This document shows, piece by piece, positions 7,035 to 14,800 of a stretch of DNA of 38,097 bases. Source of the DNA: Vampirovibrio sp041737375 (lineage in GTDB: Bacteria > Cyanobacteriota > Vampirovibrionia > Vampirovibrionales > Vampirovibrionaceae); contig NZ_JBGSRV010000021.1 of NCBI RefSeq assembly GCF_041737375.1, positions 1 to 38,097 on the forward strand, written 5' to 3'. The translations under genes were made by a program, and so were the position numbers. The notes beneath the pieces are model-generated. The model made no database searches, was not told the DNA's origin, and was given only the letters and a program-made list of their open reading frames with translations. Within the stretch, counting starts at the first letter, position 1, and every line of letters begins with the position of its first letter.

Positions 7035-10000
7035 CTAACCGCTGGTGCCCAAGCCGGTGGCAATGCCTTCAATGCTGGAAATGATGACCCGGTGATAGGA
7101 TTCTATCATCGGGTTATCCGGCTCATCCAGGCTGAGTTGACGGTATTTGGACAGCAAGCGCACTTGAATGTAATTGAGCGGATCGAGATACGGTTCTTTC
7201 AACTCAATGGATCGTTTTAAAAACTGGGATTCAGGCTCGCTTAACAACGGCTTGCCGGTAATTTCCCGAATCATAGTCAGGGTTAGCTGGTATTCCGCTT
7301 CAATATCTGCCAGAATGGCCAGCGTGTTTTCCTGATCCTGGGCCAGGCTGCAATAGTAGCGGGCAATGCTTAAATCGGTCTGGCGCAGAATGATTTCGCT
7401 GTTTTCCAGAATGCTTTCCAGAAAATGCCATTGCTGATAAACGGTTTGCAGCAAGGCGGCGTTTTCAGCCGGATTTTCGGCCACAAAGCGGGATAAGGCG
7501 GTTCCCAGTCCGTACCAGCCCGGAATAATTTGCCGGGACTGAAACCAGCGAAACACCCAGGGAATGGCCCGTAAATCGCTCACCGTTTGCACATTGCGCC
7601 GGTGACTGGGGCGGGAACCGATTTTAACCAGTTCTACTTCCTTGGGAGTGACTTGCTCAAAATACTCGATAAAATGCGGGTTTTCATGCACCAGACTGTT
7701 GTATTTGGTTCGGGCATGGGCAGATAGTTTTTCGGCAATGGCTTCCCACTGATTATCAATTGGGTTGGGCTTTTTCATGCCTTCCGTATTTTTACGGATA
7801 ATGGCGTTCAGCAAGCTTTCGCACCGGGCCTGAGCGGTTTCTGGCACGTTGTAAAAGCGGGAAAGCACTTCGCCTTGTTCGGTTAAATCCTGTCCAAAAC
7901 GCACGGTTTCCGGCGGTAATGCCTGAATGGCCCGTTGCGCCGGACCACCGCCCCTGCCTAAATTACCGCCTCGTCCGTGGAAAAAGCGAAGCTCCACCCC
8001 GGCCGCTTTGGCCACTTGCCACAGGGCTTGCTGGGCTTTGTAGATATTCCAGTTGCTGGTAAAGTAGCCGCCGTCTTTATTACTGTCGGAATAGCCCACC
8101 ATAATCATCTGCCGGTTGCCTCGGCAAGCCAGATGCGCCCGGTAAGCGGCATTTTGGAACACGGCCTGCATAATGCCCACCGCGTTCTGCAAATCGGGAA
8201 TGGTTTCAAACAACGGCACAATGTCTATATGGCTTTCGTAGCGGGGCTTTTCGCCCGGATTGGCGAACACCGGATAGAACAAGCCCTGGGTTTTCAGCAC
8301 CAGCAAAGCGGAGTACAAATCCAGCGGGGAGGAGGCCATGGTTAATACCAGATTGCGGCAAGCCTCCGGACTGATAAAGCGGCGGGCCTTGTTGGCAATT
8401 TCCAGCATGCCTAGCATGCGCTGGATCAACTGCTGTTCTTTTTCTTCAAAGGGCAATTGGGCGGTTTCCCAATGCTGGGTATTCAACACTTTGGGAGACA
8501 GGATTTCAGCGCTCAGGGCTGATTCCAGAGTGGCCTCAGTGGTTTCAATCCCAGAGGCTCCCAGAATGGCTTTGGCGGTCAGGTTGATGTGGCTGCTATC
8601 TTCTCTTAAATCGATAGATGCAAAGTGGAAGCCAAAAATCTGGATGGTTTGTTTCAACTGATCCAGCCGCACATGCACGGATCGGCGATAGCCTTTTTCC
8701 TGCAAGCTTTGGCACACCAGCGCCAGTTCATCCAGCAGGGTTTGGCTGTGGTGGTAAACAAACGGGGTGGTTTGTTTGGGATCACCCGTTAAAAACACAT
8801 TGCGGCTTAAGGTACGTTCCAGCCGTAGAGACATCAGATTCAGCTTGAGCCGGTAAGGTTCCCGCTCCAGTTGCTCGGGGTAATTGCGAACATCCTGTCG
8901 GGCCTGTTTCATTTCTTCCAGATCGTTCAGAATGGAATCCCGCAGCTCGGGCGTCATGCCAATACGGTGGTTGGCGTGGCTGATTTTATCCAGCGTGGCC
9001 CGAATATCCCGGATGTATAACTGTAAAATGGCCCGGTGCTGGCGAATTAAGGCGTCCGCAAAGACATCTGGCACCACAAAGGGATTCCCGTCCATATCGC
9101 CGCCCACCCAGCTGCCCAGGGTCATTATGGGGCGTTGGGGCGCATCCGATTCTGTTTGGTAATAGTACTCCAGTGCCTGTCGTAATTTTTGATGCACCTG
9201 TGGCAAAGTGGTGTACAAAGTTTGGGTCAGATAGCTCAGCACCCGGCTGATTTCTTCGCTGGGTTCCGGTTTGGTCCACCGGCTGAATTGAGTGGCCCAC
9301 AATACCTCAATTTTTTCACTCAGTTGATCCAGCAATTCCCGCTGCCCAAAGGGGGTTAAGTTGGGGCTGTGCATGGCTTGCAGAATGTAGAAAATGTCTT
9401 TTTGGTGGTGCAGGATGGTTTGCCGCAAAATTTTAGTGGGGTGGGCCGTAATCACCAGTCGGGCGTCGATATCGTCAATCACTTGCTCCAGCTCGGGCAA
9501 GCTGTAGCCTTGGGCTTTGGCCTCATTGACCGCACCGGTTAACCCTTGGGGGGTTCCGTGATGGGTGGTGTTGAATTTTTCGCTTTGATGATACTCCTCC
9601 GCAATGCCCGCCAATAGCAGAAAGAGCCGAAAAGCGGCCACCGCCCGATGGAGTTGGGCGCGCTGTGCCACGTCGTCTTTACCCTGCAATTCGGCCTCAA
9701 TCACCCGGTGAATCCACTCCACCCCGATTTGGCCAGATTGACGGCGGGCATCCTTGGAGGATTGCCGCAGGGTTTCAATAAAACGGTAGAAGTCTTCCCC
9801 TTCATGCTCGGAAATAATGAGGCCCAGCAAGGCCCCCAGCAACCGCACATCATCGCTTAAAGCGTCTCCTGTTTTGGTACTCACCGCTTTTTCAAACAGG
9901 GTGGCGGGTGGCTTTATTTCTGTAGAAGCGCCTGCCGATATGTCAGGCCGAACGGCGTCCAGGGAGGGTAATTGATTCAGCACCGACAGGTAAAGATCCT

Positions 10001-10043
10001 GTTGGGATAACACGCTGACAGGTTGCTCAAGTAAAATTTCCAT
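7035..10043 (-). CDS. ppc: Phosphoenolpyruvate carboxylase
   Basis: A 1002-residue PEP carboxylase making oxaloacetate from PEP and bicarbonate to refill the TCA cycle. Motifs in order: VITAHPTK (about 197, His essential), GSWVGGDMDGNPFV, the GYSDSNKDGGYFTSNW block, FHGRGGNLGRGGGPAQ (mobile loop with the catalytic Arg), TEQGEVLSRFYN, and KIGSRPSHRR followed by AIPWVFRWFQ. It ends in GLGTSG, close to the usual C-terminal NTG. Length is nearer cyanobacterial enzymes than the roughly 880-residue enterobacterial ones. The residue after HPT is Lys instead of the common Glu. Single gene; ATG start. A TATGAT box at 10055-10050 on the minus strand lies just upstream but lacks a convincing -35. Confidence 0.97.
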   Translation of the reverse strand: MEILLEQPVSVLSQQDLYLSVLNQLPSLDAVRPDISAGASTEIKPPATLFEKAVSTKTGDALSDDVRLLGALLGLIISEHEGEDFYRFIETLRQSSKDARRQSGQIGVEWIHRVIEAELQGKDDVAQRAQLHRAVAAFRLFLLLAGIAEEYHQSEKFNTTHHGTPQGLTGAVNEAKAQGYSLPELEQVIDDIDARLVITAHPTKILRQTILHHQKDIFYILQAMHSPNLTPFGQRELLDQLSEKIEVLWATQFSRWTKPEPSEEISRVLSYLTQTLYTTLPQVHQKLRQALEYYYQTESDAPQRPIMTLGSWVGGDMDGNPFVVPDVFADALIRQHRAILQLYIRDIRATLDKISHANHRIGMTPELRDSILNDLEEMKQARQDVRNYPEQLEREPYRLKLNLMSLRLERTLSRNVFLTGDPKQTTPFVYHHSQTLLDELALVCQSLQEKGYRRSVHVRLDQLKQTIQIFGFHFASIDLREDSSHINLTAKAILGASGIETTEATLESALSAEILSPKVLNTQHWETAQLPFEEKEQQLIQRMLGMLEIANKARRFISPEACRNLVLTMASSPLDLYSALLVLKTQGLFYPVFANPGEKPRYESHIDIVPLFETIPDLQNAVGIMQAVFQNAAYRAHLACRGNRQMIMVGYSDSNKDGGYFTSNWNIYKAQQALWQVAKAAGVELRFFHGRGGNLGRGGGPAQRAIQALPPETVRFGQDLTEQGEVLSRFYNVPETAQARCESLLNAIIRKNTEGMKKPNPIDNQWEAIAEKLSAHARTKYNSLVHENPHFIEYFEQVTPKEVELVKIGSRPSHRRNVQTVSDLRAIPWVFRWFQSRQIIPGWYGLGTALSRFVAENPAENAALLQTVYQQWHFLESILENSEIILRQTDLSIARYYCSLAQDQENTLAILADIEAEYQLTLTMIREITGKPLLSEPESQFLKRSIELKEPYLDPLNYIQVRLLSKYRQLSLDEPDNPMIESYHRVIISSIEGIATGLGTSG

Positions 10044-10142
10044 CGTTCAATCATAGCAAAAATGAGTGCCAAGCGCGAGGGTTTACCCTATCAAATTGCG
10101 GGCTTGATTTGATGCCGGTTTCTCATTATTTCCCATCCAATT

Positions 10143-10177
10143 AAAATGCCGGGCGGTTCAAAGCACCCGGCATTTTT
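10143..10177 (-). terminator. Terminator after the deaminase gene, probably bidirectional
   Basis: The stem 10143-10153 with 10166-10177 (ATGCCGGG / CCCGGCAT extended by A-T pairs) has T-rich tails on both strands. It lies 31 bp beyond the stop of the deaminase and upstream of ppc, separating the two minus-strand genes. Confidence 0.8.
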
Positions 10178-10207
10178 AGTTGAATCAGGTAAAGTCCAGA
10201 AGCGGGC

Positions 10208-11245
10208 TCAACGGGTGCTGATGGCGCACTCTTGCAGCAGGTGATCCAGTTCCCGGATGTGCGGGGCTTTTTCCGCTTCGCTTAAAAAGCTGGCCTCAAA
10301 GCTGTTTTTGGCCAATTGAATCAATTGCTCAACCGATAGATTTAAGGCATTTTGAACGGCCAGGTAATTTTCGGTGACATAGCCCCCAAAGTAGGCTGGA
10401 TCATCTGAATTTATTGTAACGCATAGCCCTTGGGCCAACAGGGTTTTCAGGTTGTGTTGCCGCATGTCATCAAACACCCGCAGTTTGATATTGGAAAGCG
10501 GGCATACGGTTAAGGGCATGCGGGCCTGTTTCAAGCGTTCCATCAAAGCGGCGTCTTCCAGGCAGCGAACCCCGTGATCAATGCGGCTGACTTTCAGTAA
10601 ATCCAGCGCCTGCCAAATATACTCAGGTGGGCCTTCTTCCCCGGCATGGGCCACGGTTAAAAAGCCTTCGTTTCTGGCCCGATCGAACACGGTTTTAAAT
10701 TTTTCAGGGGGATGGCCCACTTCCGATGAATCCAGTCCTACGGCGGTGATCCATTGCTTGAAGGGCAAGGCTTGTTCCAGGGTTAACATGGCCTCTGTTT
10801 CGCTGAGATGGCGTAGAAAGCACAAAATAAGCCGGGAGCTGATGCCATAAGCGGACTGGGCATCCACCAAGGCCTGATGAATCCCCTTGATCACGGTTTC
10901 AAAGGCTACCCCTCGCTCGGTGTGGGTTTGAGGGTCGAAGAAAATTTCCACATGGCGTACGTTTTCGGAGGCCATTTTATCCAGATAAGCGCGGGTCAGA
11001 TCATAAAAATCCTGCTGGTGAATCAACACCTGAGCGCCTTCATAATAGATATCTAGAAAAGATTGCAGGTTATGGAAATCATAAGCGGCCCGCACTTCTT
11101 CCACGCTATTGAAACGCAGCTTGATTTGATTGCGCTGGGCGATGGCAAACATCAATTCCGGCTCCAGCGAGCCTTCAATGTGCAAATGCAGCTCTGTTTT
11201 TGGCATTTGGCGAATCAGGGCTTCCAGAGTGGGTGTTAGCGACAT
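10208..11245 (-). CDS. add: Adenosine deaminase family, probably adenine deaminase
   Basis: A 345-residue metal-dependent amidohydrolase: TELHLHIEGSLEPELMF near the N-terminus (metal-binding HxH), AHAGEEGPPEYIW (His and catalytic Glu), RIDHGVR (His) and TINSDDPAYFG (metal Asp pair). The details VGLDSSEVGHPPEKF and VTENYLAVQNAL are those of the adenine deaminase (Aah1/ADE) branch rather than true adenosine deaminases, so the likely reaction is adenine to hypoxanthine plus ammonia in purine salvage. The symbol add reflects family only. ATG with AGGAG 8-10 nt upstream. Divergent from the small gene at 11408; followed by its own terminator. Confidence 0.93.
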   Translation of the reverse strand: MSLTPTLEALIRQMPKTELHLHIEGSLEPELMFAIAQRNQIKLRFNSVEEVRAAYDFHNLQSFLDIYYEGAQVLIHQQDFYDLTRAYLDKMASENVRHVEIFFDPQTHTERGVAFETVIKGIHQALVDAQSAYGISSRLILCFLRHLSETEAMLTLEQALPFKQWITAVGLDSSEVGHPPEKFKTVFDRARNEGFLTVAHAGEEGPPEYIWQALDLLKVSRIDHGVRCLEDAALMERLKQARMPLTVCPLSNIKLRVFDDMRQHNLKTLLAQGLCVTINSDDPAYFGGYVTENYLAVQNALNLSVEQLIQLAKNSFEASFLSEAEKAPHIRELDHLLQECAISTR

Positions 11246-11313
11246 GGCGAACGCTCCTATGTTACTTCCAATTAATCGAACAGTTTACCCTGCTTTTGGC
11301 GCACATGCCATTC

Positions 11314-11342
11314 TTGAGAATGGAGCTTGGGCGTAGTATTTT
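11314..11342 (+). promoter_or_regulatory. Candidate promoter for the small plus-strand genes
   Basis: TTGAGA (11314-11319), 17 bp, TATTTT (11337-11342); 66 bp before the ATG of the 75-codon gene. Confidence 0.45.
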
Positions 11343-11407
11343 GGAAGGTGTGTCCTTTAATCTGTTTCAAAAAAATGAAGCACTCGTCATTCAGGAGTCT
11401 CTTACCC

Positions 11408-11635
11408 ATGATGTCTGGTTTGCAACAAACCCTGGAAATTACCCTGGTGGCGGTTCAGCCTATCCAGATTCATGAGAGCCTGTATTATGAGTTGAGTTAT
11501 CGGGTGAGCGGGGATGCGGCTGTACAGCACATGCGAATCAACCCGGAGGCCTTTTACGCCAACCCTCAGCCCGGCGATCGGGTGGCGGTTAATGTATTGA
11601 TGGGCAACATTATGGGGGCCACTAAAATCGGCTAA
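11408..11635 (+). CDS. Small conserved-looking protein of unknown function, 75 codons
   Basis: AGGAG at 11393-11397 precedes ATG-ATG at 11408/11411. The open frame extends upstream to 11327, but that part (Cys/Phe/Leu-rich) looks non-coding and lacks a ribosome site. The product reads as a compact beta-rich domain: alternating hydrophobic stretches LEITLVAVQPI, YYELSYRVSG, then a Pro/Gly turn and DRVAVNVLMGNIMG. Small OB- or PilZ-like beta barrels have such a pattern, but no motif settles it. It is 105 bp upstream of the zinc-ribbon gene on the same strand and may share its promoter. Confidence 0.65.
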   Translation: MMSGLQQTLEITLVAVQPIQIHESLYYELSYRVSGDAAVQHMRINPEAFYANPQPGDRVAVNVLMGNIMGATKIG

Positions 11636-11740
11636 CCGCTTGTGCTGGCCCTACTGTGGGTACCAAGCGGCTTTTAAGGCCCATTGGTTTTAAAGTTAGA
11701 ACGCTTTTAATTTTAGAAGGCAGTGTAAGGAGAAATCTGA

Positions 11741-11956
11741 ATGGCGCGATGTCCTGTTTGCGATGGACGCACCCTGATGGTGGATGATCGTTACAAGTGC
11801 ATGAACAGCCAGTGCAAGGGCAGTCGGCTGGAAGCTATTCCTGAGGGGATTATTTGTCGGTGTGGGGAGCCTATGAGCTATCAGGGGGAAGACTCCTGGG
11901 GGCAGCCCAACTATATTTGCATGTATTGTAAAGCGGTGAAGAGGATTGAGCGATGA
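11741..11956 (+). CDS. Small double zinc-ribbon protein, 71 codons
   Basis: Four cysteine pairs suggest two zinc sites: CPVC (4, 7), C20 and C25, CRC (39, 41) and CMYC (60, 63). Small zinc ribbons of this kind bind nucleic acid or protein partners; nothing here shows which. AAGGAG lies 8-10 nt before the ATG. Its TGA overlaps the ATG of the cupredoxin gene (ATGA at 11953-11956), so the two are translationally coupled. Confidence 0.8.
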   Translation: MARCPVCDGRTLMVDDRYKCMNSQCKGSRLEAIPEGIICRCGEPMSYQGEDSWGQPNYICMYCKAVKRIER

Positions 11957-12357
11957 AGCGTCCCGGACAGAAGCGAACGCGGCAACTCTTTCGTGCGGGT
12001 AGCTTGCTGATGGCTTTGCTGGGCTTTCCAGCCTTACTGCTGGGATGCGCTTCCAAGCCGGTATCCGCTGTTGCTCAGCCAGATGGTACTCAAACCGTGA
12101 AAGTGGTGGTTAAACATGGCTATCAGCCTAGCCATATCAAGGCCAAAGCTGGTCAGCCCCTTAAAATTGAGTTCTACCGGGATGAAGACCCCGGTCAGCA
12201 CAGTTGTGGCGAAACCCTTGAAATTCCTGCCGAGAGCGTGAAGCTACCCCTGCCCTCGCGTGAAAGCCAGATTGTGGAAATCAAGCCGCAACAGCCGGGC
12301 GAGATGTCTTTCCAGTGCGGCATGAGTATGATGAAGGGCAAGATTACATTCAAATAA
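11953..12357 (+). CDS. Cupredoxin-domain lipoprotein
   Basis: 134 residues: a basic N-terminus, a hydrophobic helix and the lipobox LLLGC (Cys about 32) mark a lipoprotein anchored outside the cytoplasmic membrane. The mature part is a cupredoxin fold: VKVVVKHGYQPSHIKAKAG, PLKIEFYRDEDP, then QHSCGETLEIP and the C-terminal PGEMSFQCGMSMMKGKI. The His-x-Cys and Cys-x-Met-x-Met residues are the likely copper ligands. This matches the cupredoxin_1 domains found beside copper pumps and terminal oxidases; copper handling is inferred. It overlaps the zinc-ribbon gene by 4 bp and converges on the protease gene with 6 bp between the stops. Confidence 0.88.
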   Translation: MKRPGQKRTRQLFRAGSLLMALLGFPALLLGCASKPVSAVAQPDGTQTVKVVVKHGYQPSHIKAKAGQPLKIEFYRDEDPGQHSCGETLEIPAESVKLPLPSRESQIVEIKPQQPGEMSFQCGMSMMKGKITFK

Positions 12358-12363
12358 GCCTCT

Positions 12364-13260
12364 TCAGCGCTTATTGGGCTGAAGCCCCGTTTTTGGGAAA
12401 ATTTGAGTGAACCGGGCCCGAAGGGTCTCCGGTTGATCGGTCTTGGCTTGCGTTTCTCGGGTCTGTGCTTCATTCCAGCGAACCAAGTCGGTATCATCCA
12501 GTGGCTTCAGGGTGATGTTGGGAAGATTCTTTTGAGTGCTGGCCACAGCGGGCAAGGGAGCGCTTTGGGCCTGGGTGGCGTATAAGTCTTCTCCCTTTTT
12601 CCAGGTCAGGCTGTACAGCCTTTGAATGGCCCGAATATCACGCTGGGAAAGCTTGGGGTTGTAGGCGGTATCGGTGCGTTGCCATTTGCGGGTTCCAACC
12701 ATAATATCGCCAGAAGCGTTACTGTGCCCGGAAATACCCAGCGCATGGCCAACCTCATGAATGATGTTGCCTTTAATATCAGCCTCCGGGATACCCACCG
12801 TCTTGATTTCAATGCTGGCATGCCCCACCCGGTAGGTGGTCAGTCCGGCCACATACTTATCCTGAAAGGCAGGAACCCAGTCCAGAGTAATGTCGGCTTC
12901 GTTCCGGTTTTTGGTGTAACTGTAATTCAGGCGACCATCCAGGGCCTCATTCCACATGCGAAGGCTTTCCGCCACATAGGAACGGTAAGATTCTTTATAA
13001 ATGGCCGCATTATGCGGGGAGGCCACATAAACCTTCAGGGGGTTACCCAAGGGTTCCAGCAGGCGAAAAATACGCACCGACTGCCAGCTTTCCCCAAAAT
13101 TGATATCATAGTCGTGGGCAAAAGATCCTGGACTGGACTGTGTGACAAAGGCTCTGCCGCTGGGCGTGTTTTGTGGTGGCAGGTTTTGCCCGTGATGCAA
13201 GTGGTTAAATTCTGCTTGGGTTGCCAGCAAAAGGCAACAGAAGGCGATCCATAACTTCAT
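12364..13260 (-). CDS. Secreted matrixin-type zinc metalloprotease
   Basis: 298 residues. MKLWIAFCCLLLATQAEF is a Sec signal peptide, cleaved near residue 16-18. The catalytic domain holds HEVGHALGISGH (168-179): HExxHxxG with the third His one place further on, as in the HELGHALGIWGHS form of cyanobacterial matrixins, followed by a Met turn (DIM, about 187). RMWNEAL and ADITLDWVP upstream are typical of matrixins too. After residue 225 the protein is a Pro/Thr/Gln-rich tail without clear fold. It should act outside the cytoplasm on protein; a propeptide cysteine switch is not seen. ATG start with GGAAAG upstream. It converges on the cupredoxin gene. Confidence 0.88.
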   Translation of the reverse strand: MKLWIAFCCLLLATQAEFNHLHHGQNLPPQNTPSGRAFVTQSSPGSFAHDYDINFGESWQSVRIFRLLEPLGNPLKVYVASPHNAAIYKESYRSYVAESLRMWNEALDGRLNYSYTKNRNEADITLDWVPAFQDKYVAGLTTYRVGHASIEIKTVGIPEADIKGNIIHEVGHALGISGHSNASGDIMVGTRKWQRTDTAYNPKLSQRDIRAIQRLYSLTWKKGEDLYATQAQSAPLPAVASTQKNLPNITLKPLDDTDLVRWNEAQTRETQAKTDQPETLRARFTQIFPKTGLQPNKR

Positions 13261-14179
13261 TCATTCACTTTCCACGCTTTAGCATTCGATTGTATGAAGT
13301 ATTTCATATTTAAAATAAAAAAACAAGCATGAGAATGAAAGTTAATATAACGGCAGGATGTTTATCCCTACTCGCAAAGACATGACCCTGTTCCCTGATC
13401 GATTCACGCCCATGGAATGACTCAACAGCAAGCGCTCAGGAAGAGCTTCAATCTGGACCCCGTAGCGCTTTAAAAGGCCTGAGGCTTTCTACCAGTGCTG
13501 GGTATGGGGTACTTCCAGCACTTATACTATGCAGTGGGGATGCGTGATGAACGGTGCGCCGCAACAGTGGGCTGGGAAGCAAGATTCATGCAATTAATGG
13601 GGAACTTCAAGCCTTTAGTGTTGAGCCTGTTTAAGTATGATTGGATCCAAAAACGAGAACGCTGTTTTATATAAAAAGCAAAAAGTGCTTGGTGCAATCC
13701 CCGGAAGTGATGCCAAATGAAGCCCTTCCTTAAATATAAGGACAAGCTTAATTCAGTCTTCCAAATCGGTGGAGACAGACTGATAAAGTTTCAAGCCAAG
13801 CCCGAAAACTGTGGTTTGAACCCTTCTAATGCGATTCAACTGCGAACTCTCTCCGATTTGCCAACCCCTTGCTTAAAGTCAATCGGTAACCGATTGAGTG
13901 GGCTTTCAAGGAATTAACGCGATTACACCAAGCAGTTTTACTATGTTAAAGCCGCAGCCCTTACGCACGATATAGTAAATGAAGTATCATTTCAAAACTT
14001 TAACAATTGAAAAATTGTCTCTGTCGTCAAGCCCGGAAAGTGCCTTATTTCTTTTTTCTAAAATCTAATGACAGAGTGTGTTTACAGGTTTTGTTGAACG
14101 CCTGATTGTTTGAAATTCAAAGCCAAAAAGGCAAGCCCTGGAGCCTGCCTTTTTGAATACGTTACTTTTAATTAATTCA
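13261..14179 (+). other. Gene-poor stretch of 0.9 kb
   Basis: No gene can be supported here. Short frames exist (66 codons at 13717-13917 plus, with GGAAG about 10 nt before its ATG; 72 codons at 13527-13745 minus) but neither has family motifs. Visible structure: an 8-bp hairpin at 13494-13522 (AGTGCTGG / CCAGCACT), a 19-bp palindrome at 13879-13897 (TCAATCGGT-A-ACCGATTGA), and inverted TTTACTAT / ATAGTAAA at 13936-13943 and 13972-13979. The stretch could hold an unrecognised RNA or decayed coding sequence. Confidence 0.5.
14125..14154 (-). terminator. Terminator of the 55-codon gene
   Basis: A 9-bp stem AAAAAGGCA (14125-14133) / TGCCTTTTT (14146-14154) has an inner AGCC repeat in the loop; the arm gives a T5 run on either strand. 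It lies 26 bp past the stop of the small minus-strand gene. Confidence 0.8.
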
Positions 14180-14347
14180 TTATTCTTCTAAATCTTCCAG
14201 CGTTAAAAATTTCATTTCTTCATAGCGGGGAATTTCAAAATCATTTAAATCGATACCCGCCTGAGGGGTGTTCACAATATGGGGAAAGTAGCCTCTATTT
14301 TTGGTGCCACCATGTTTTTTTTCATAACGCGCTTTTGGAATTGCCAT
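14180..14347 (-). CDS. Small protein of unknown function, 55 codons
   Basis: A perfect AGGAGG at 14357-14362 is 9 nt before the ATG at 14347 (the longer form from 14365 has no such site), and a clear terminator follows, so this is a real, separately transcribed gene. The product starts basic (MAIPKARYEKKHGGTKNRGYF) and ends acidic (EEMKFLTLEDLEE), with no cysteine and no membrane segment. The basic-head, acidic-tail pattern could suit a small nucleic-acid or ribosome-associated protein, or a RiPP-like precursor, but no biosynthetic genes are nearby. I do not recognise a family. It lies alone in a gene-poor stretch. Confidence 0.7.
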   Translation of the reverse strand: MAIPKARYEKKHGGTKNRGYFPHIVNTPQAGIDLNDFEIPRYEEMKFLTLEDLEE

Positions 14348-14800
14348 TGCGTCTAACCTCCTCATATGCCTCGTCCGAACGTTAAAACTGGATCTGTTTT
14401 TTAAAAGCGTAAACTGGATCTTGTGATCACATCAATGATGATAGAAATTTAACATTTTTTATCCGCTTTGTCCCCCCTCCATTGGCTAGTAACGATCGAA
14501 ACAAGCCTTTGGGCGTCGGTAACTCATCGAGTTTTTTACGTGTTTTTTACAAAAGCACTATCAAAAGGCCCTGTCTGATCCTGGATGCAGTGAAGTTTTC
14601 TTTAAGGTTTTTCACCCTTGAAAAGCAATACTGGTAAGCCTGAGCGCTCAGTCAGCTCTTTGGGAAATGCAGGCCCTCTGCCGGATTTTATAGGCGTTGC
14701 GGTGGTAAAGGTTTGATGAATCGAGCGCACGCACGGTTGGAAATGGTGAAAATGCGTATAATACTAGGATGAGTAAATTGTTGGCTGGCGGTAACCTGGC
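14348..14800 (-). other. Intergenic stretch with repeats and palindromes upstream of two divergent genes
   Basis: There is no supportable gene. It holds two direct copies of AAACTGGATCT (14385-14395 and 14411-14421, 26 bp apart), a 10-bp palindrome TGTGATCACA (14422-14431) next to the second copy, and a 12-bp palindrome CTGAGCGCTCAG (14640-14651). The copies lie 25-75 bp upstream of the ribosome site of the 55-codon gene, where an operator would be. An 89-codon frame at 14648-14917 minus overlaps the phosphoesterase start and has no support. Confidence 0.45.
14757..14762 (+). promoter_or_regulatory. Candidate -10 box for the metallophosphoesterase
   Basis: A perfect TATAAT lies 38 bp upstream of the ATG. 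A TTGGAA is found only 14 bp further up, so the -35 is not convincing. Confidence 0.4.

Noticed and set aside
10056..10076. Sigma-54-like box (TTGGCAC...TTTGCT) upstream of ppc on the minus strand
   Set aside because: The GG and GC elements are 13 instead of 12 bp apart, and the predicted start would leave almost no leader; no sigma-54 activator is seen.
13805..13830. tRNA T-arm-like sequence (GGTTCAAACC on the minus strand)
   Set aside because: No matching acceptor, D or anticodon arms around it.
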